Assembly: GCA_965115825.1 (NCBI GenBank)
Contig: OZ220464.1
Coordinates: forward strand, 310,001-374,000
Direction: 5' to 3'
Source: Bin87 sp965115825
GTDB lineage: Bacteria; Chloroflexota; Dehalococcoidia; Lucifugimonadales; UBA3495
Length of the DNA: 64,000 nucleotides
Shown here: positions 8,563-16,581 of the stretch, in pieces
Numbering within the stretch: position 1 is the stretch's first letter
Layout: each line of letters begins with the position of its first letter
Notes under the pieces: model-generated
Seen by the model: only the letters and a program-made list of their open reading frames with translations
Databases searched by the model: none
What the model was told of the DNA's origin: nothing
Made by a program: the position numbers and the translations under genes

Positions 8563-8584
8563 GGGCGGTGTAAATACCGTTACG

Positions 8585-8618
8585 TTGGCAAGGGCTGGTG
8601 TTCATTAGCTCTTGCCAA
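8585..8618 (+). terminator. Inverted repeat after the 8098 gene
   Basis: Perfect 8-bp arms TTGGCAAG and CTTGCCAA, separated by 18 nt, lie 23 nt after the stop of the 8098 gene and 64 nt before the SNase-like start. It may be a terminator without a T-run, or an operator for the next gene. Confidence 0.4.
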
Positions 8619-8681
8619 CAGACCAAACTGTCTGGCAATGGGCCCAGAGACGCCCGCTTTTTGTATAAGGATGTGAATGTC

Positions 8682-9206
8682 ATGGTTGATCGCAGAAGAA
8701 ATCGCCGACGATACGGTTATTCTACCAGTAGAACCAAACGGCGCGGCTCATTGACCAGTCGCAACAGATGGCACAAGACTGCCGCCGGCAGAAGTGAGGT
8801 AGAAGTTACGAAGATTGTAGATGGGGACACGGTCGAAGTTCAGTTCAAACGACATCACAACGTCCGCCGAGTTCGCCTACACGGGATTATGTCTCCCGAA
8901 TTAACCGACCCCAGAGGGGATGCAGCCAAAGCCCATCTAATGGAGTTGCTGTCGGATCATCTGGACGGCGAATCCCTTTATCTGGAGAATTATCGTCAAC
9001 TTAGTTGGGGCAGAGTTGTAGGCACCCTGTACTGGAAACTGGAAGGCCCCCACTCAGTAAATTACCGAATGGTGGAAGATGGCTATGCAAAAAGGGATGA
9101 AAGATACGATAACTCCGAAGAATATACCAAGGCAGAGAAAACCGCGAAACTTGGTAAAAGAGGCTTGTGGAAAGATGATCCCACGCCTGACTCGTGGGGT
9201 CGTTAA
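8682..9206 (+). CDS. Staphylococcal nuclease-like (SNase) protein
   Basis: 174 aa from the ATG at 8682; a GTG three codons earlier is also possible. After a very basic N-terminus (about 40 residues of Arg/Lys), the SNase fold is clear: KIVDGDTVEVQF, then VRRVRLHGIMSPEL, DPRGDAAKAHLMELL, a GRVVGTLY strand, and finally NYRMVEDGYAKRDERY with GLWKDD at the end. The family's Asp (VDGDT) and first catalytic Arg region (VRLHGI) are present. Glu43 and Arg87 equivalents are less certain (SPEL; LSWGR), so activity is probable rather than proven. No signal peptide is visible; the basic tail suggests nucleic-acid binding inside the cell. Confidence 0.8.
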   Translation: MVDRRRNRRRYGYSTSRTKRRGSLTSRNRWHKTAAGRSEVEVTKIVDGDTVEVQFKRHHNVRRVRLHGIMSPELTDPRGDAAKAHLMELLSDHLDGESLYLENYRQLSWGRVVGTLYWKLEGPHSVNYRMVEDGYAKRDERYDNSEEYTKAEKTAKLGKRGLWKDDPTPDSWGR

Positions 9207-9255
9207 GTACCATGTAATTTGACACTCGGTTTATCCATTATCGCCAACATTAAAG

Positions 9256-10074
9256 CTACGGGGTGATGCGGGTGCCTATGGGCTGGCCGCTGACGCAGGC
9301 CATCAGGGCGCCGGGTTGGCGTCCGTCGATGATGTGGGCGCTGGCGACAGCGCCGTCGGCCAGAGCGTCGAGGCAGGCGGCCAGCTTGGGCAGCATCCCG
9401 CCGCGGGCGACGCCGGCAGCCCGCAGAGCCGCCGCTCCGCCGGCGTTCAGGCGGGGGATGACCCGGCCGCCGTTGTCCATCACGCCGGCCACGTCGGTGA
9501 GAAAGACCACGCGCCGGGCGCACAGAGCGTGGGCCAACGCGCCGGCGGCGGTGTCCCCGTTGACGTTGAGGGGCTGGCCGGCGTGGTCGCTGCCCGGCGT
9601 GACATCCACGGCGATGGGCGACAGCATGGGGATGTATCCGGCGGACAGGATGGCGTTGACCGGAGCGGTATCAACGGCGACGATTTCGCCGACGTAGCCA
9701 AGTTCGGGGTTAGCGACGCGGGCCTGCAACAGGCAGCCGTCGGCGCCGCTGATGCCGATGGTCGGGCCGCCCAGCCGCTGCATCAGACCCGTGAGTTCTT
9801 TGTTGACCAGCCCGCCCAGCACGGCTACCACGATTTCCAGCGATGGCGCGTCGGTAACCCGCAGGCCGTTGACGAAGCTGGGCGCCAGGTTCTGCCGCTG
9901 CATCCAGTCGCTGATGACATTGCCGCCGCCGTGGACGATAACCACGGGCCGCCCGGCGCGGTGGAGGTCAACCAGGTCTTGGAGCGAAGTATCGTTGCCG
10001 CCCAGGGTGCTGCCGCCGATTTTGACTACGATGGGCGGCTCGGGCTGTGGTTGGGACACGGCGTAGTTGCTCAC
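9256..10074 (-). CDS. argB: Acetylglutamate kinase
   Basis: 272 aa with a GTG start. Phosphorylates N-acetylglutamate in the second step of arginine synthesis. The amino-acid-kinase signatures are VVKIGGSTL (about 16-24), VIVHGGGNVI (about 45-54) and FVNGLRVTD, in the substrate-binding region. The C-terminal part has NVNGDTAAGALA and VVFLTDVAGVMD. Length matches the short, feedback-insensitive or sensitive bacterial ArgB (about 260-300). It lies 90 bp downstream of argJ in the same direction, so the pair forms an arginine operon fragment. Confidence 0.95.
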   Translation of the reverse strand: MSNYAVSQPQPEPPIVVKIGGSTLGGNDTSLQDLVDLHRAGRPVVIVHGGGNVISDWMQRQNLAPSFVNGLRVTDAPSLEIVVAVLGGLVNKELTGLMQRLGGPTIGISGADGCLLQARVANPELGYVGEIVAVDTAPVNAILSAGYIPMLSPIAVDVTPGSDHAGQPLNVNGDTAAGALAHALCARRVVFLTDVAGVMDNGGRVIPRLNAGGAAALRAAGVARGGMLPKLAACLDALADGAVASAHIIDGRQPGALMACVSGQPIGTRITP

Positions 10075-10164
10075 AAGGGTTCCGGCTTTCGCCCGAATGA
10101 CGATATTGGTCAGGCCGGAGCCACGGTGTTGGTCAGCCGGCTACGTTATTGGCCAGGGGCCGGG

Positions 10165-11391
10165 CTAGGTGGTGTAGGCGCTGTTGATGATCACGTACTG
10201 CTCGGTAAGGTCGCAGCCGTAAGCGGTGGCGGCGCCGTCGGCCAGGTTGAGGCTGACGCGGAAGTCCACCTGCTCGCCGGACATGAGGGCGACCACGGCA
10301 TCCCGATGGAAAGGTATGGGAGCGCCGGCCTCCATAATGCAGACGCCGTTGACGAAGAGGTCAACCTTTTCTTCGGCGGCTTCGGCGCCGCTGCGGCCCA
10401 GGGCCATCATCAGGCGGCCCCAGTTGGGGTCGGCGCCGTACACGGCGGACTTGACCAGGTTGCTGCCGGCGATGGTCTTGGCGGCCAGGCGGGCGTCGGC
10501 GGCGTGGCGGGCGCCATCCACCCGGACGGTGATGAGACGGGTTGCGCCCTCGCCGTCGCGGGCCAGCATCAGGGTGAGATTCTCGGCGACCTGTTGCAGG
10601 GCGGCGCGGAAGCTGTCGGCGTCGGGTGAGCGGTCGTCAATGACCGGGTTGCCGGCCTGGCCGTTGGCGAAAGCGAGGAAGGTGTCGTTGGTGCTGCTGT
10701 CGCCGTCCACGGTGAGCATATTGAAGGTTTCGTCGGCGACGGCCTTGACGGTGGTTTGCAGGAAGCCGGGGTCAACGGCGGCGTCGGTGGCGGCAAAGGC
10801 CAGCATCGTAGCCATGTTTGGGTGAATCATGCCGGAGCCTTTGGCCACGCCGCCGACGGTAATGGCCTGGCCGGTGGCGGCGACGAAGGAAACGGCGGTT
10901 TCCTTGGGATGGGTGTCGGTGGTCATCATGGCGCGGGCCAGCTGGTTGCCGCCGTCAGCCTCCAGGGCGATTTCGGCGACGCCGGAACGTATGAGGGACA
11001 TGGGCAGCTCCACGCCGATGACGCCGGTGCTGCACACCAGCACATCCTCGGCGGCCAGGCCCAGCCGATCGGCAGCCAGGCGGGTCATTTCCTCGGCGTC
11101 CTTGTAGCCCTGAGCGCCGACGCAGGTGTTGGCGATGCCGGCGTTGACGATGAGCGCGCGCGCCCGGCCGGTGGCTACCCGCTCCCGGTCCAGGTCAACA
11201 GTGGCGGAGCGGATGGCGGAGGTGGTGAAGACGCCGCCGATGGCGCACTGGTCATCGGAAACCAGCAGGGCCAAGTCCAACTTGCCCTCGCCGCGAGTTT
11301 TCAGGCCGATGAAGACGCCGCCAGCGGAAAAGCCCTGCGGCGAGGTAATAGAGCCGTTGGGAATGGGAGTGATGTCTGTGCTGGATGACAT
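10165..11391 (-). CDS. argJ: Ornithine acetyltransferase / amino-acid acetyltransferase
   Basis: 408 aa. ArgJ moves the acetyl group from N-acetylornithine to glutamate and so recycles it in arginine synthesis; bifunctional forms also start the pathway. The enzyme self-cleaves at KGSGMIHPNMATMLAF (around residue 180), where the Thr of M-A-T-M becomes the new N-terminal nucleophile. FIGLKTRGEGKLDLALLVSD near the N-terminus and DPNWGRLMMALGRSG near the C-terminus fit the family. I chose ATG 11391 because AGGAGGG lies 8 nt upstream; the longer frame to 11448 reads through the promoter. No carB/argC neighbours are present. Confidence 0.95.
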   Translation of the reverse strand: MSSSTDITPIPNGSITSPQGFSAGGVFIGLKTRGEGKLDLALLVSDDQCAIGGVFTTSAIRSATVDLDRERVATGRARALIVNAGIANTCVGAQGYKDAEEMTRLAADRLGLAAEDVLVCSTGVIGVELPMSLIRSGVAEIALEADGGNQLARAMMTTDTHPKETAVSFVAATGQAITVGGVAKGSGMIHPNMATMLAFAATDAAVDPGFLQTTVKAVADETFNMLTVDGDSSTNDTFLAFANGQAGNPVIDDRSPDADSFRAALQQVAENLTLMLARDGEGATRLITVRVDGARHAADARLAAKTIAGSNLVKSAVYGADPNWGRLMMALGRSGAEAAEEKVDLFVNGVCIMEAGAPIPFHRDAVVALMSGEQVDFRVSLNLADGAATAYGCDLTEQYVIINSAYTT

Positions 11392-11438
11392 GGCGTGATC
11401 CCTCCTGCGGGCGTGAGTGGGCATGAAAGTGCCCCATA

Positions 11439-11447
11439 AATATAGCA
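11439..11447 (-). promoter_or_regulatory. Extended -10 promoter of argJ-argB
   Basis: On the minus strand TGC then TATATT (plus-strand 11439-11447) forms an extended -10. Transcription would start near 11432, giving a 40-nt leader with AGGAGGG before argJ. The element falls inside the longer argJ frame, supporting the downstream start. Confidence 0.5.
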
Positions 11448-11482
11448 CAAGAGGAGGCCGGGGGTAGCGTGGGGAATCCGGG

Positions 11483-11947
11483 CTATCCCGCGCAGAGGTC
11501 GGCGCGGTTGAGCAGGTTGCGGTGGGAAGAGCGAACGTCTTTGCGATCTATCGTGGTATAAACCCGTCCCCGAGTACCGGCAATGATGTGACGGTCTGTG
11601 AAATCATCCTGCAAGGCGCGGTCATTGGTGAACAACAGGCGGGCGCCGCTGACCCGGGCCAACGCAAGCACGTGGGTGTCATTAGACCTGGTTGGCATCG
11701 CTTGTAAATCCGCTTCTGCTGCATCTACCAGTGGAGTATCGATCCGACGGGCTCGCCCGGCACGGAATCTGTCGGTGAAGAATTGGAGAAACTTGGGGTT
11801 CCGAGTTAGCTCTCCATAGAGTCGGCCGCCCGCGACTATAATCCCGCCATTCCTCCGGCCCAGCCATTGGAGAAAATAAAGGGCGGGCGGGGTTGGATTA
11901 GCACCGAACAGCTGATGAACAACATCGTTGTCTATGATGGCGCACAT
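11483..11947 (-). CDS. PIN-like nuclease partner of the AAA ATPase
   Basis: 154 aa. The PIN fold is indicated by CAIIDNDVVHQLFG at the N-terminus, with acidic residues D6 and D8 in the metal-binding position. SNDTHVLALARVSGARLLFTND follows, with the second and third acidic clusters at about 93-120. Such proteins are RNases or DNases. The ATG directly abuts the TAA of the AAA ATPase gene upstream with no spacer, so it is co-translated with the ATPase. The pair resembles ATPase-plus-nuclease defence modules; the function is inference. Confidence 0.75.
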   Translation of the reverse strand: MCAIIDNDVVHQLFGANPTPPALYFLQWLGRRNGGIIVAGGRLYGELTRNPKFLQFFTDRFRAGRARRIDTPLVDAAEADLQAMPTRSNDTHVLALARVSGARLLFTNDRALQDDFTDRHIIAGTRGRVYTTIDRKDVRSSHRNLLNRADLCAG

Positions 11948-13288
11948 TTATAATCCGATAGACCGCATCATCTCGTCAGTGAAAAACTGCCGGTAACCCG
12001 GCGGGGCGTCCAGCACGTTGCCCATCTCATCAAGCCGGATGGAGTGGATTTTCACGCTCAAATCCCCCGGCTCAAAGTAAAGGATGGAAACGTCCTCCGG
12101 TTTGAGGCCGGTGGTTCCATCGCGGACATCCATGCGCACACGGTCGATGATGTAGTCGCTGTGGGTTTCGATGATCAGCTGGCGGCGGTTGTTGGCGGTT
12201 TGGCAAAATAAGGTTCCTAAGGCGGCCTGAGCTTGGGGGTGCAGGTGAACTTCAGGCTGCTGGAGGAGAAACATTGCGCTCGCGTCTGCCCGGAGCAACT
12301 CGACCAAAGTGGGCAGAGTCTGGCTGACGCCGTAGCCTACGTCAATCAGGTTCCGCCATGAGCCTTTGCGGCGTTTGCCCCACTTGCGCGCTTGTATCTG
12401 GAAAGGGTCGCCGTCCGGCTTGCCAAATGACCGTACTGAAATTTCGTCGAACAGCCCGGATGCACGGCCAAATCCCTCCAGGCGGCTTTTCAACAGCTGC
12501 CATGCATCCGCATCCCGCCGATATAAGCCAGCCAAGTAGCTGGGGATATAATCTCCTTCCGCATCTGATGACAGCAGCATCGGATCGTAGGTCCGTCTGG
12601 GGCGCGAGCGAACAGGAGCGCCGGCGAAGGGGCGCGCTTGCTTCGGAGGACGGCGGTTCCTTCCGATTATAGGATTGCCTCCCGTTCCTCCGCCATATAA
12701 TCTGACGCGGCGATACAATTCGTTCAATAATGCTGAATCCTCATTGTCAATATCTCTTCCACGGTAGTAGATGGAGTTAATCCGGAGCAAACTCCCGTCG
12801 TTGAAAAAGCGATTCGCCGCCGCAGGGATCTCTTTCCATTCGCCTTGCTTGATGCGATACCTAACTTTTGCATCCGAGTCGATCAGACTGGAATCTATCT
12901 TGACCGTGACATTTCCGTCACTGAAACGACGCTTGGTTGGGAATGTCCCCTCCACATAGTTGGCAAAGGTAGATGAGAATAAAAATACGCCTCTTTGACG
13001 ACGCAGAGCGTCGTGGGCAGACTTAAACCCAGCTTCAAACCGCTCCGCCGGTTTGGATCGCCCGCCAGGCTGATACACGATGTCGCCCCAGGATCCCAAA
13101 TCGAAAGGTTCCTCGCGGAAATCGGGCACAACCTCACGAAAGGCTACATCCCACAAAGCGCGTATCAGCGCCAGGAAGGACGTTTTGCCCGTGCTGTTGG
13201 GGCCGACCAGCAGGGTCAGCGGCGCCAGGCGCGCCGTCTGCTTCTCGCTGCCGAAGCAACGGTAGTTTTGCAGGGTTATCGAGTCCAT
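11948..13288 (-). CDS. AAA/ABC-type ATPase with DUF3696 C-terminus
   Basis: 446 aa. Starts with MDSITLQNYRCFG, the typical SMC/RecF-like opening. Walker A is GPNSTGKTS at 29-37. The Walker B region is MFLLQQPEVHLHP at about 342, followed by a switch His in IIETHSDYIID at about 374, and it ends in RQFFTDEMMRSIGL, matching the short DUF3696 tail. The middle is a helical insertion as in OLD-like ATPases but without a TOPRIM domain. It probably uses ATP hydrolysis to sense DNA ends or phage structures and to control the PIN-like protein whose ATG abuts its stop codon. Confidence 0.85.
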   Translation of the reverse strand: MDSITLQNYRCFGSEKQTARLAPLTLLVGPNSTGKTSFLALIRALWDVAFREVVPDFREEPFDLGSWGDIVYQPGGRSKPAERFEAGFKSAHDALRRQRGVFLFSSTFANYVEGTFPTKRRFSDGNVTVKIDSSLIDSDAKVRYRIKQGEWKEIPAAANRFFNDGSLLRINSIYYRGRDIDNEDSALLNELYRRVRLYGGGTGGNPIIGRNRRPPKQARPFAGAPVRSRPRRTYDPMLLSSDAEGDYIPSYLAGLYRRDADAWQLLKSRLEGFGRASGLFDEISVRSFGKPDGDPFQIQARKWGKRRKGSWRNLIDVGYGVSQTLPTLVELLRADASAMFLLQQPEVHLHPQAQAALGTLFCQTANNRRQLIIETHSDYIIDRVRMDVRDGTTGLKPEDVSILYFEPGDLSVKIHSIRLDEMGNVLDAPPGYRQFFTDEMMRSIGL

Positions 13289-13371
13289 AACCCCAGTTTA
13301 ACACGATGTGGGACCGGACAGCGCGGAAATGACACCCCGCGGGGCGGCGTGGGCAACGGCAAACCCTACCG

Positions 13372-13833
13372 TCAGCCCTGGGCCCGGCGTTCCTGGAAGG
13401 CGGCGGTTATGGTCTGTTCGGCGCGGCGGCTGTGCTGGGCGATGAACTGCTCCAGGCGGCGGATTTCAGCCGCGGCTTCATCGGATGGCAACTGATGGCC
13501 GGCCTGCTGCTTCAGCTGCGCCAGCGCTTTACGGGCTTCATCAACCTGCTGAACGGATTCCAGAGCGGCCAGCTCGTCCAGCGCCGCCTGCTTGATGGTC
13601 AGCACCCTACGCCGGTTGTCCTCAGCGTCGGCCAGCCGCTCTTCGATTTCGCCCATGGCGGAGAGGGCCATCTCCAGCGGGGCGCGCCCGTAGATGGTCT
13701 GTCGGGGCAGCCGGCGCAGCTGGGTGCGGAACTGCGCGATGGATGCGTCCAGCTGCTCTTCCTTGTGGCGGATTTCGGCCAACGAGAGACGCAGGGCCGC
13801 CATCGCCCGCTGCAATTGGGAGGGAGATGACAC
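13372..13833 (-). CDS. Coiled-coil hypothetical protein
   Basis: 153 aa, GTG start 4 bp after the aminotransferase stop, so probably translated from the same mRNA. Almost entirely helical with heptad repeats (LRLSLAEIRHKEEQLDASIAQF; LAQLKQQAGHQL), no signal peptide, no membrane segment. Not recognised. It could be a structural or scaffold protein; the neighbour gives no help with function. Confidence 0.55.
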   Translation of the reverse strand: MSSPSQLQRAMAALRLSLAEIRHKEEQLDASIAQFRTQLRRLPRQTIYGRAPLEMALSAMGEIEERLADAEDNRRRVLTIKQAALDELAALESVQQVDEARKALAQLKQQAGHQLPSDEAAAEIRRLEQFIAQHSRRAEQTITAAFQERRAQG

Positions 13834-13836
13834 CGG

Positions 13837-15024
13837 CTAATCCTTGACGGGGCTCGTGACGGGGCTCGTGACGGGGCTCGTGACGGGGCTCGTGACGGGA
13901 CTCGCGACGGAGCCGGCGAAGCCGACTTTGGGCAGCGTCCGCGCCAGGGCTTCCAAAGTCTCCGCGACGTCCGCCTTGGACACCCAGCCGAGATGGCCGA
14001 TGCGGAAGCAATGGCCGGAGAGCTTGCCCTGGCCGCCGGCCAGCACCACGCCCTCCTCTTCGCGCATCATGGCCATGAACTTGCCGCCGTCGATTTCCTC
14101 GGGCATCTTGATGGCGGTAACGGTGTTGGAAGCGCGGGCTTCGTCCCTGGCCAGCAGTTGCAGGCCCAGGGCCTTGACGCCGGCGCGGGCGTATTCGCCG
14201 ATTTCGGCATGGCGGTCGTACACCGACTCCATGCCCTCGCCCAGGATGCGGTCAAGGCCCAGGCGCAGGCCGTAGAGCAGGGCCAGATTGGGCGTCCAGG
14301 GGGTCTGACCACGGGCGAGGGAACGCTCGGCGGCCATCAGGTCGAAGTAGAACTTGGGCATCCTGGCCTCTTTATAAGCTTCCCAGCCCCGGGAGCTGAT
14401 GCTGATGAAGGCCAGGCCGGGGGGAATCATAAAGCCCTTCTGGGAGCCGGTAGCGACGAGGTCGCAATCCCAGCCGTCCACGGGCAGGGGCAGGCAGCCC
14501 AGGCTGCTCACCGCATCCACCAGAAGCAGCTTGTCGAACTCTCCCTTGACCACGCGGGAGATGGCTTCCAGGTCGTGGGTCACGCCGGTGGAGGTTTCGT
14601 TGTGGGTTACCAGCACAGCCTTGATGGACGGGTCTTTGCGCAATTCGGCGCGGATGGCGTCGGGGTCGATGGCGTCGCCCCATTCAAAGTCCATGCGGAG
14701 CACGTCGGCGCCGTAGGCCTGGGCAATCTGAACGAAACGGTCGCCGAAAGCGCCGGCGGTGCCGGCGATGACCCGGTCGCCGGGAGAGAGGGTGTTCACG
14801 ACGGCGGCTTCCAGGGCGCCGGTGCCGCTGGCGGTAAGGATATAGAGGTCGTTGGTGGTCATAAAGACCTGCTTCAAGCCGGCGGTGGTGGCCTCAATCA
14901 GCTCCTTGAACTCGGGCCCCCGGTGGTTAATCATGGGCAGGGACATTTCCGCAACGATGTCGTCGGGGATAGGAGTCGGGCCGGGGGTGCGCAGGTTTTG
15001 AGGGGCGATTTTGGTCAAGGTCAT
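13837..15024 (-). CDS. Class V aminotransferase (alanine-glyoxylate / serine-pyruvate type)
   Basis: 395 aa. Uses PLP to move the amino group of alanine or serine to glyoxylate. TPGPTPIPDDIVAEM is the typical start, LVTHNETSTGV and LLVDAVSSLG are the PLP-contacting stretches, and the Schiff-base lysine is in GSQKGFMIPPG (about residue 194). The substrate among Ala/Ser/Asp is not decided by the sequence. The C-terminus ends in a Pro-Val-Thr-Ser repeat coded by five 12-bp units, an extension foreign to the family. An extended -10 promoter lies at 15077-15109 and AGGAG precedes the ATG. Confidence 0.9.
   Translation of the reverse strand: MTLTKIAPQNLRTPGPTPIPDDIVAEMSLPMINHRGPEFKELIEATTAGLKQVFMTTNDLYILTASGTGALEAAVVNTLSPGDRVIAGTAGAFGDRFVQIAQAYGADVLRMDFEWGDAIDPDAIRAELRKDPSIKAVLVTHNETSTGVTHDLEAISRVVKGEFDKLLLVDAVSSLGCLPLPVDGWDCDLVATGSQKGFMIPPGLAFISISSRGWEAYKEARMPKFYFDLMAAERSLARGQTPWTPNLALLYGLRLGLDRILGEGMESVYDRHAEIGEYARAGVKALGLQLLARDEARASNTVTAIKMPEEIDGGKFMAMMREEEGVVLAGGQGKLSGHCFRIGHLGWVSKADVAETLEALARTLPKVGFAGSVASPVTSPVTSPVTSPVTSPVKD
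13846..13905 (-). repeat. 12-bp tandem repeat at the aminotransferase C-terminus
   Basis: Five copies of a 12-bp unit (GACGGGGCTCGT on the plus strand; the fifth copy has two changes). They code for repeated Ser-Pro-Val-Thr and extend the aminotransferase by about 20 residues just before its stop. The copies are near-identical, so the repeat is young and probably variable in length between strains. Confidence 0.9.
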
Positions 15025-15076
15025 AGGTAAAGCTCCTGGGGCGCCGCAAGATGGCCGGTTGGATTGAAGCGGTGCG

Positions 15077-15109
15077 ATTATAGCAACCGTTGGCGCCGGT
15101 CTGCGTCAA
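15077..15109 (-). promoter_or_regulatory. Promoter of the class V aminotransferase
   Basis: On the minus strand, TGC followed by consensus TATAAT (plus 15077-15085) forms an extended -10. TTGACG lies at 15104-15109, a 21-bp spacing that is longer than ideal, so the extended -10 probably carries recognition. The same block of sequence recurs at about 24622-24672 on the far side of the LRR cluster. Confidence 0.55.
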
Positions 15110-15255
15110 TTTCCGAAATATCCAAGGGTTCCCTTATGTTGACGGCGTGCTGAGAGCAGCCCCCGGTGGGGCGCCCGGGCTATAGGCCAAGCGTACAGTT
15201 GACAGACCAACACCGCAGAGGGGAAACCCGGTGAACATCCCCGATTTTATCACCG
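15085..15255. repeat. Right-hand member of sequence flanking the LRR cluster
   Basis: Sequence shared with 24622-24740. Both have TTGGCGCCGG, then TCAATTTCC, a GGTTCCC, and about 100 bp later CCCCGATTTTATCAC (15239-15253 and 24722-24736). The two blocks bracket the five LRR paralogues, in the same orientation. Confidence 0.6.
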
Positions 15256-15310
15256 AACGCCGCCGCCGCATAGCCGCCGCCTTGCCTGATGCCCCTCCGG
15301 CAATCACTGC

Positions 15311-16456
15311 CTAGCCGCAAAACTGCAGCTCCACGTCATCCCGGTCATCCCATTCGGCGCCGCGCCAGGACGCCGGCACACACCCGGTCAGCCCGCTGCC
15401 GGCGAGCTTCCACCGTACCATGTTGCGGTTCCCCAGCGCCGCCGGCAAATCGCCCGTCAACTGGTTTTCGCTGAGAAACAGGTAGCCCAAACTGGGGAGG
15501 TTCCCCAGCTCCGCCGGCACCTCGCCCGTCAGCCCGTTAGCGTCAAGGGCCAGGTATTTCAACTTGGAGAGGTTCCCCAACGTCGCCGGTATCGCGCCCG
15601 TTAACTCGTTGGTGCCGAGATCCAGATGTGTCAAGCTGTGGAGGTTCCCCAGGGCCGCCGGCATCGCGCCTTTCAAGCCGTTGGCGCTCAGGGCTAATTC
15701 AGCAACACAACCTTCACCGTCAAGTTCGACTCCATCCCATTCACCCAATGGCGCGTCACTCTGCCAACCCTCTTTGTTTATCCAGTTAGCTCCGTCTGTG
15801 GCGCCGTAAATCTCCACCAGCGCAGCCTTATCCCGTTCCCCGCAGGTGAGGTTTGCCGGAGGCGCGCCAACGGCGGCCGTCGGCGCGGGGGTTGCCGGCG
15901 CAACCGGCGCTCCCACTACCGCCGTTGGCACGGGGATTATTGGCGCAACCGGCGCGCCCACCGCCGCCGTTGGCACGGGGATTATTGGCGCAACCGGCGC
16001 GCCCACCGCCGCCGTTGGCACGGGGATTATTGGCGCAACCGGCGCGCCCACCACCGCCGTTGGCACAGGGATTATTGGCGCAACCGGCGCGCCCACCACC
16101 GCCGTTGGCACGGGGATTATTGGCACAAACGGCGCGCCCACCGCTGCCGGAGCAGAGGGCGCCGGCGTAGGCGTAGTTATGGAGCCGGCCGTTTCCGTAG
16201 CTGGGATGACCGGCCCGTCGCCAGCCCCTCCTGACTCCGATTGCGTCTCCGCAATTGCTCCATTCCGGGGTTCTTCCCCGGATTCGCTGCCCGTCTCAAA
16301 CCACTCCTCAACGGAAGGCAGGAGGTACAAGGCCAGCGCCGCCAACAGCAGGAGGAGCAGCCCAACAAGGATGGCGGCGAGTAAGATCTTCAGCCACCGG
16401 GGAATGCCCCGGCGCTGACGCTCCCGCCCATCGTATGAAATGTAATAGGATACCAT
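15311..16456 (-). CDS. Stalked single-pass LRR surface protein, paralogue 1
   Basis: 381 aa, the smallest and most divergent of five tandem paralogues. Begins MVSYYISYDGRERQ, then a basic patch (RRGIPRW) and one membrane helix at about 24-47, so the C-terminus faces outside. The stalk is built of about six 14-residue units VGAPVAPIIPVPTA, different from the Thr-Pro stalk of the others. A cap region (CGERDKAALVEIYGATDGANWINKEGW) leads into about five plant-type LRRs (LTGAIPATLGNLSKLKYLALDAN) and ends in GCVPASWRGAEW with Cys near the end. Probably binds a ligand or cell surface. Its stalk repeats use 42-bp units (about 15880-16140). Confidence 0.8.
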   Translation of the reverse strand: MVSYYISYDGRERQRRGIPRWLKILLAAILVGLLLLLLAALALYLLPSVEEWFETGSESGEEPRNGAIAETQSESGGAGDGPVIPATETAGSITTPTPAPSAPAAVGAPFVPIIPVPTAVVGAPVAPIIPVPTAVVGAPVAPIIPVPTAAVGAPVAPIIPVPTAAVGAPVAPIIPVPTAVVGAPVAPATPAPTAAVGAPPANLTCGERDKAALVEIYGATDGANWINKEGWQSDAPLGEWDGVELDGEGCVAELALSANGLKGAMPAALGNLHSLTHLDLGTNELTGAIPATLGNLSKLKYLALDANGLTGEVPAELGNLPSLGYLFLSENQLTGDLPAALGNRNMVRWKLAGSGLTGCVPASWRGAEWDDRDDVELQFCG

Positions 16457-16581
16457 TGGGCAATGCTCCGATTATGCTGCGATGCGCCAAGCCAGCCCCA
16501 CGGCGGCGAAACTCCGTGAACGCCCCGATTCTACCACCGAACCCCACCGCCGCATAGCCGACGCCGGGCGTCGGCTCCCTA
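16457..16581. repeat. Inter-LRR-gene module a
   Basis: Non-coding block between paralogues 1 and 2, and repeated at three other gaps. It holds the minus-strand extended -10 TGGTAGAAT (plus ATTCTA at 16528-16533) for paralogue 1. Near 16559-16576 a GC-rich dyad (CCGACG and CGTCGG arms) lies directly after the stop of paralogue 2. Confidence 0.65.

Noticed and set aside
9316..10629. 437-aa plus frame over argB and argJ
   Set aside because: Antisense to two well-conserved enzymes, no SD or family motif.
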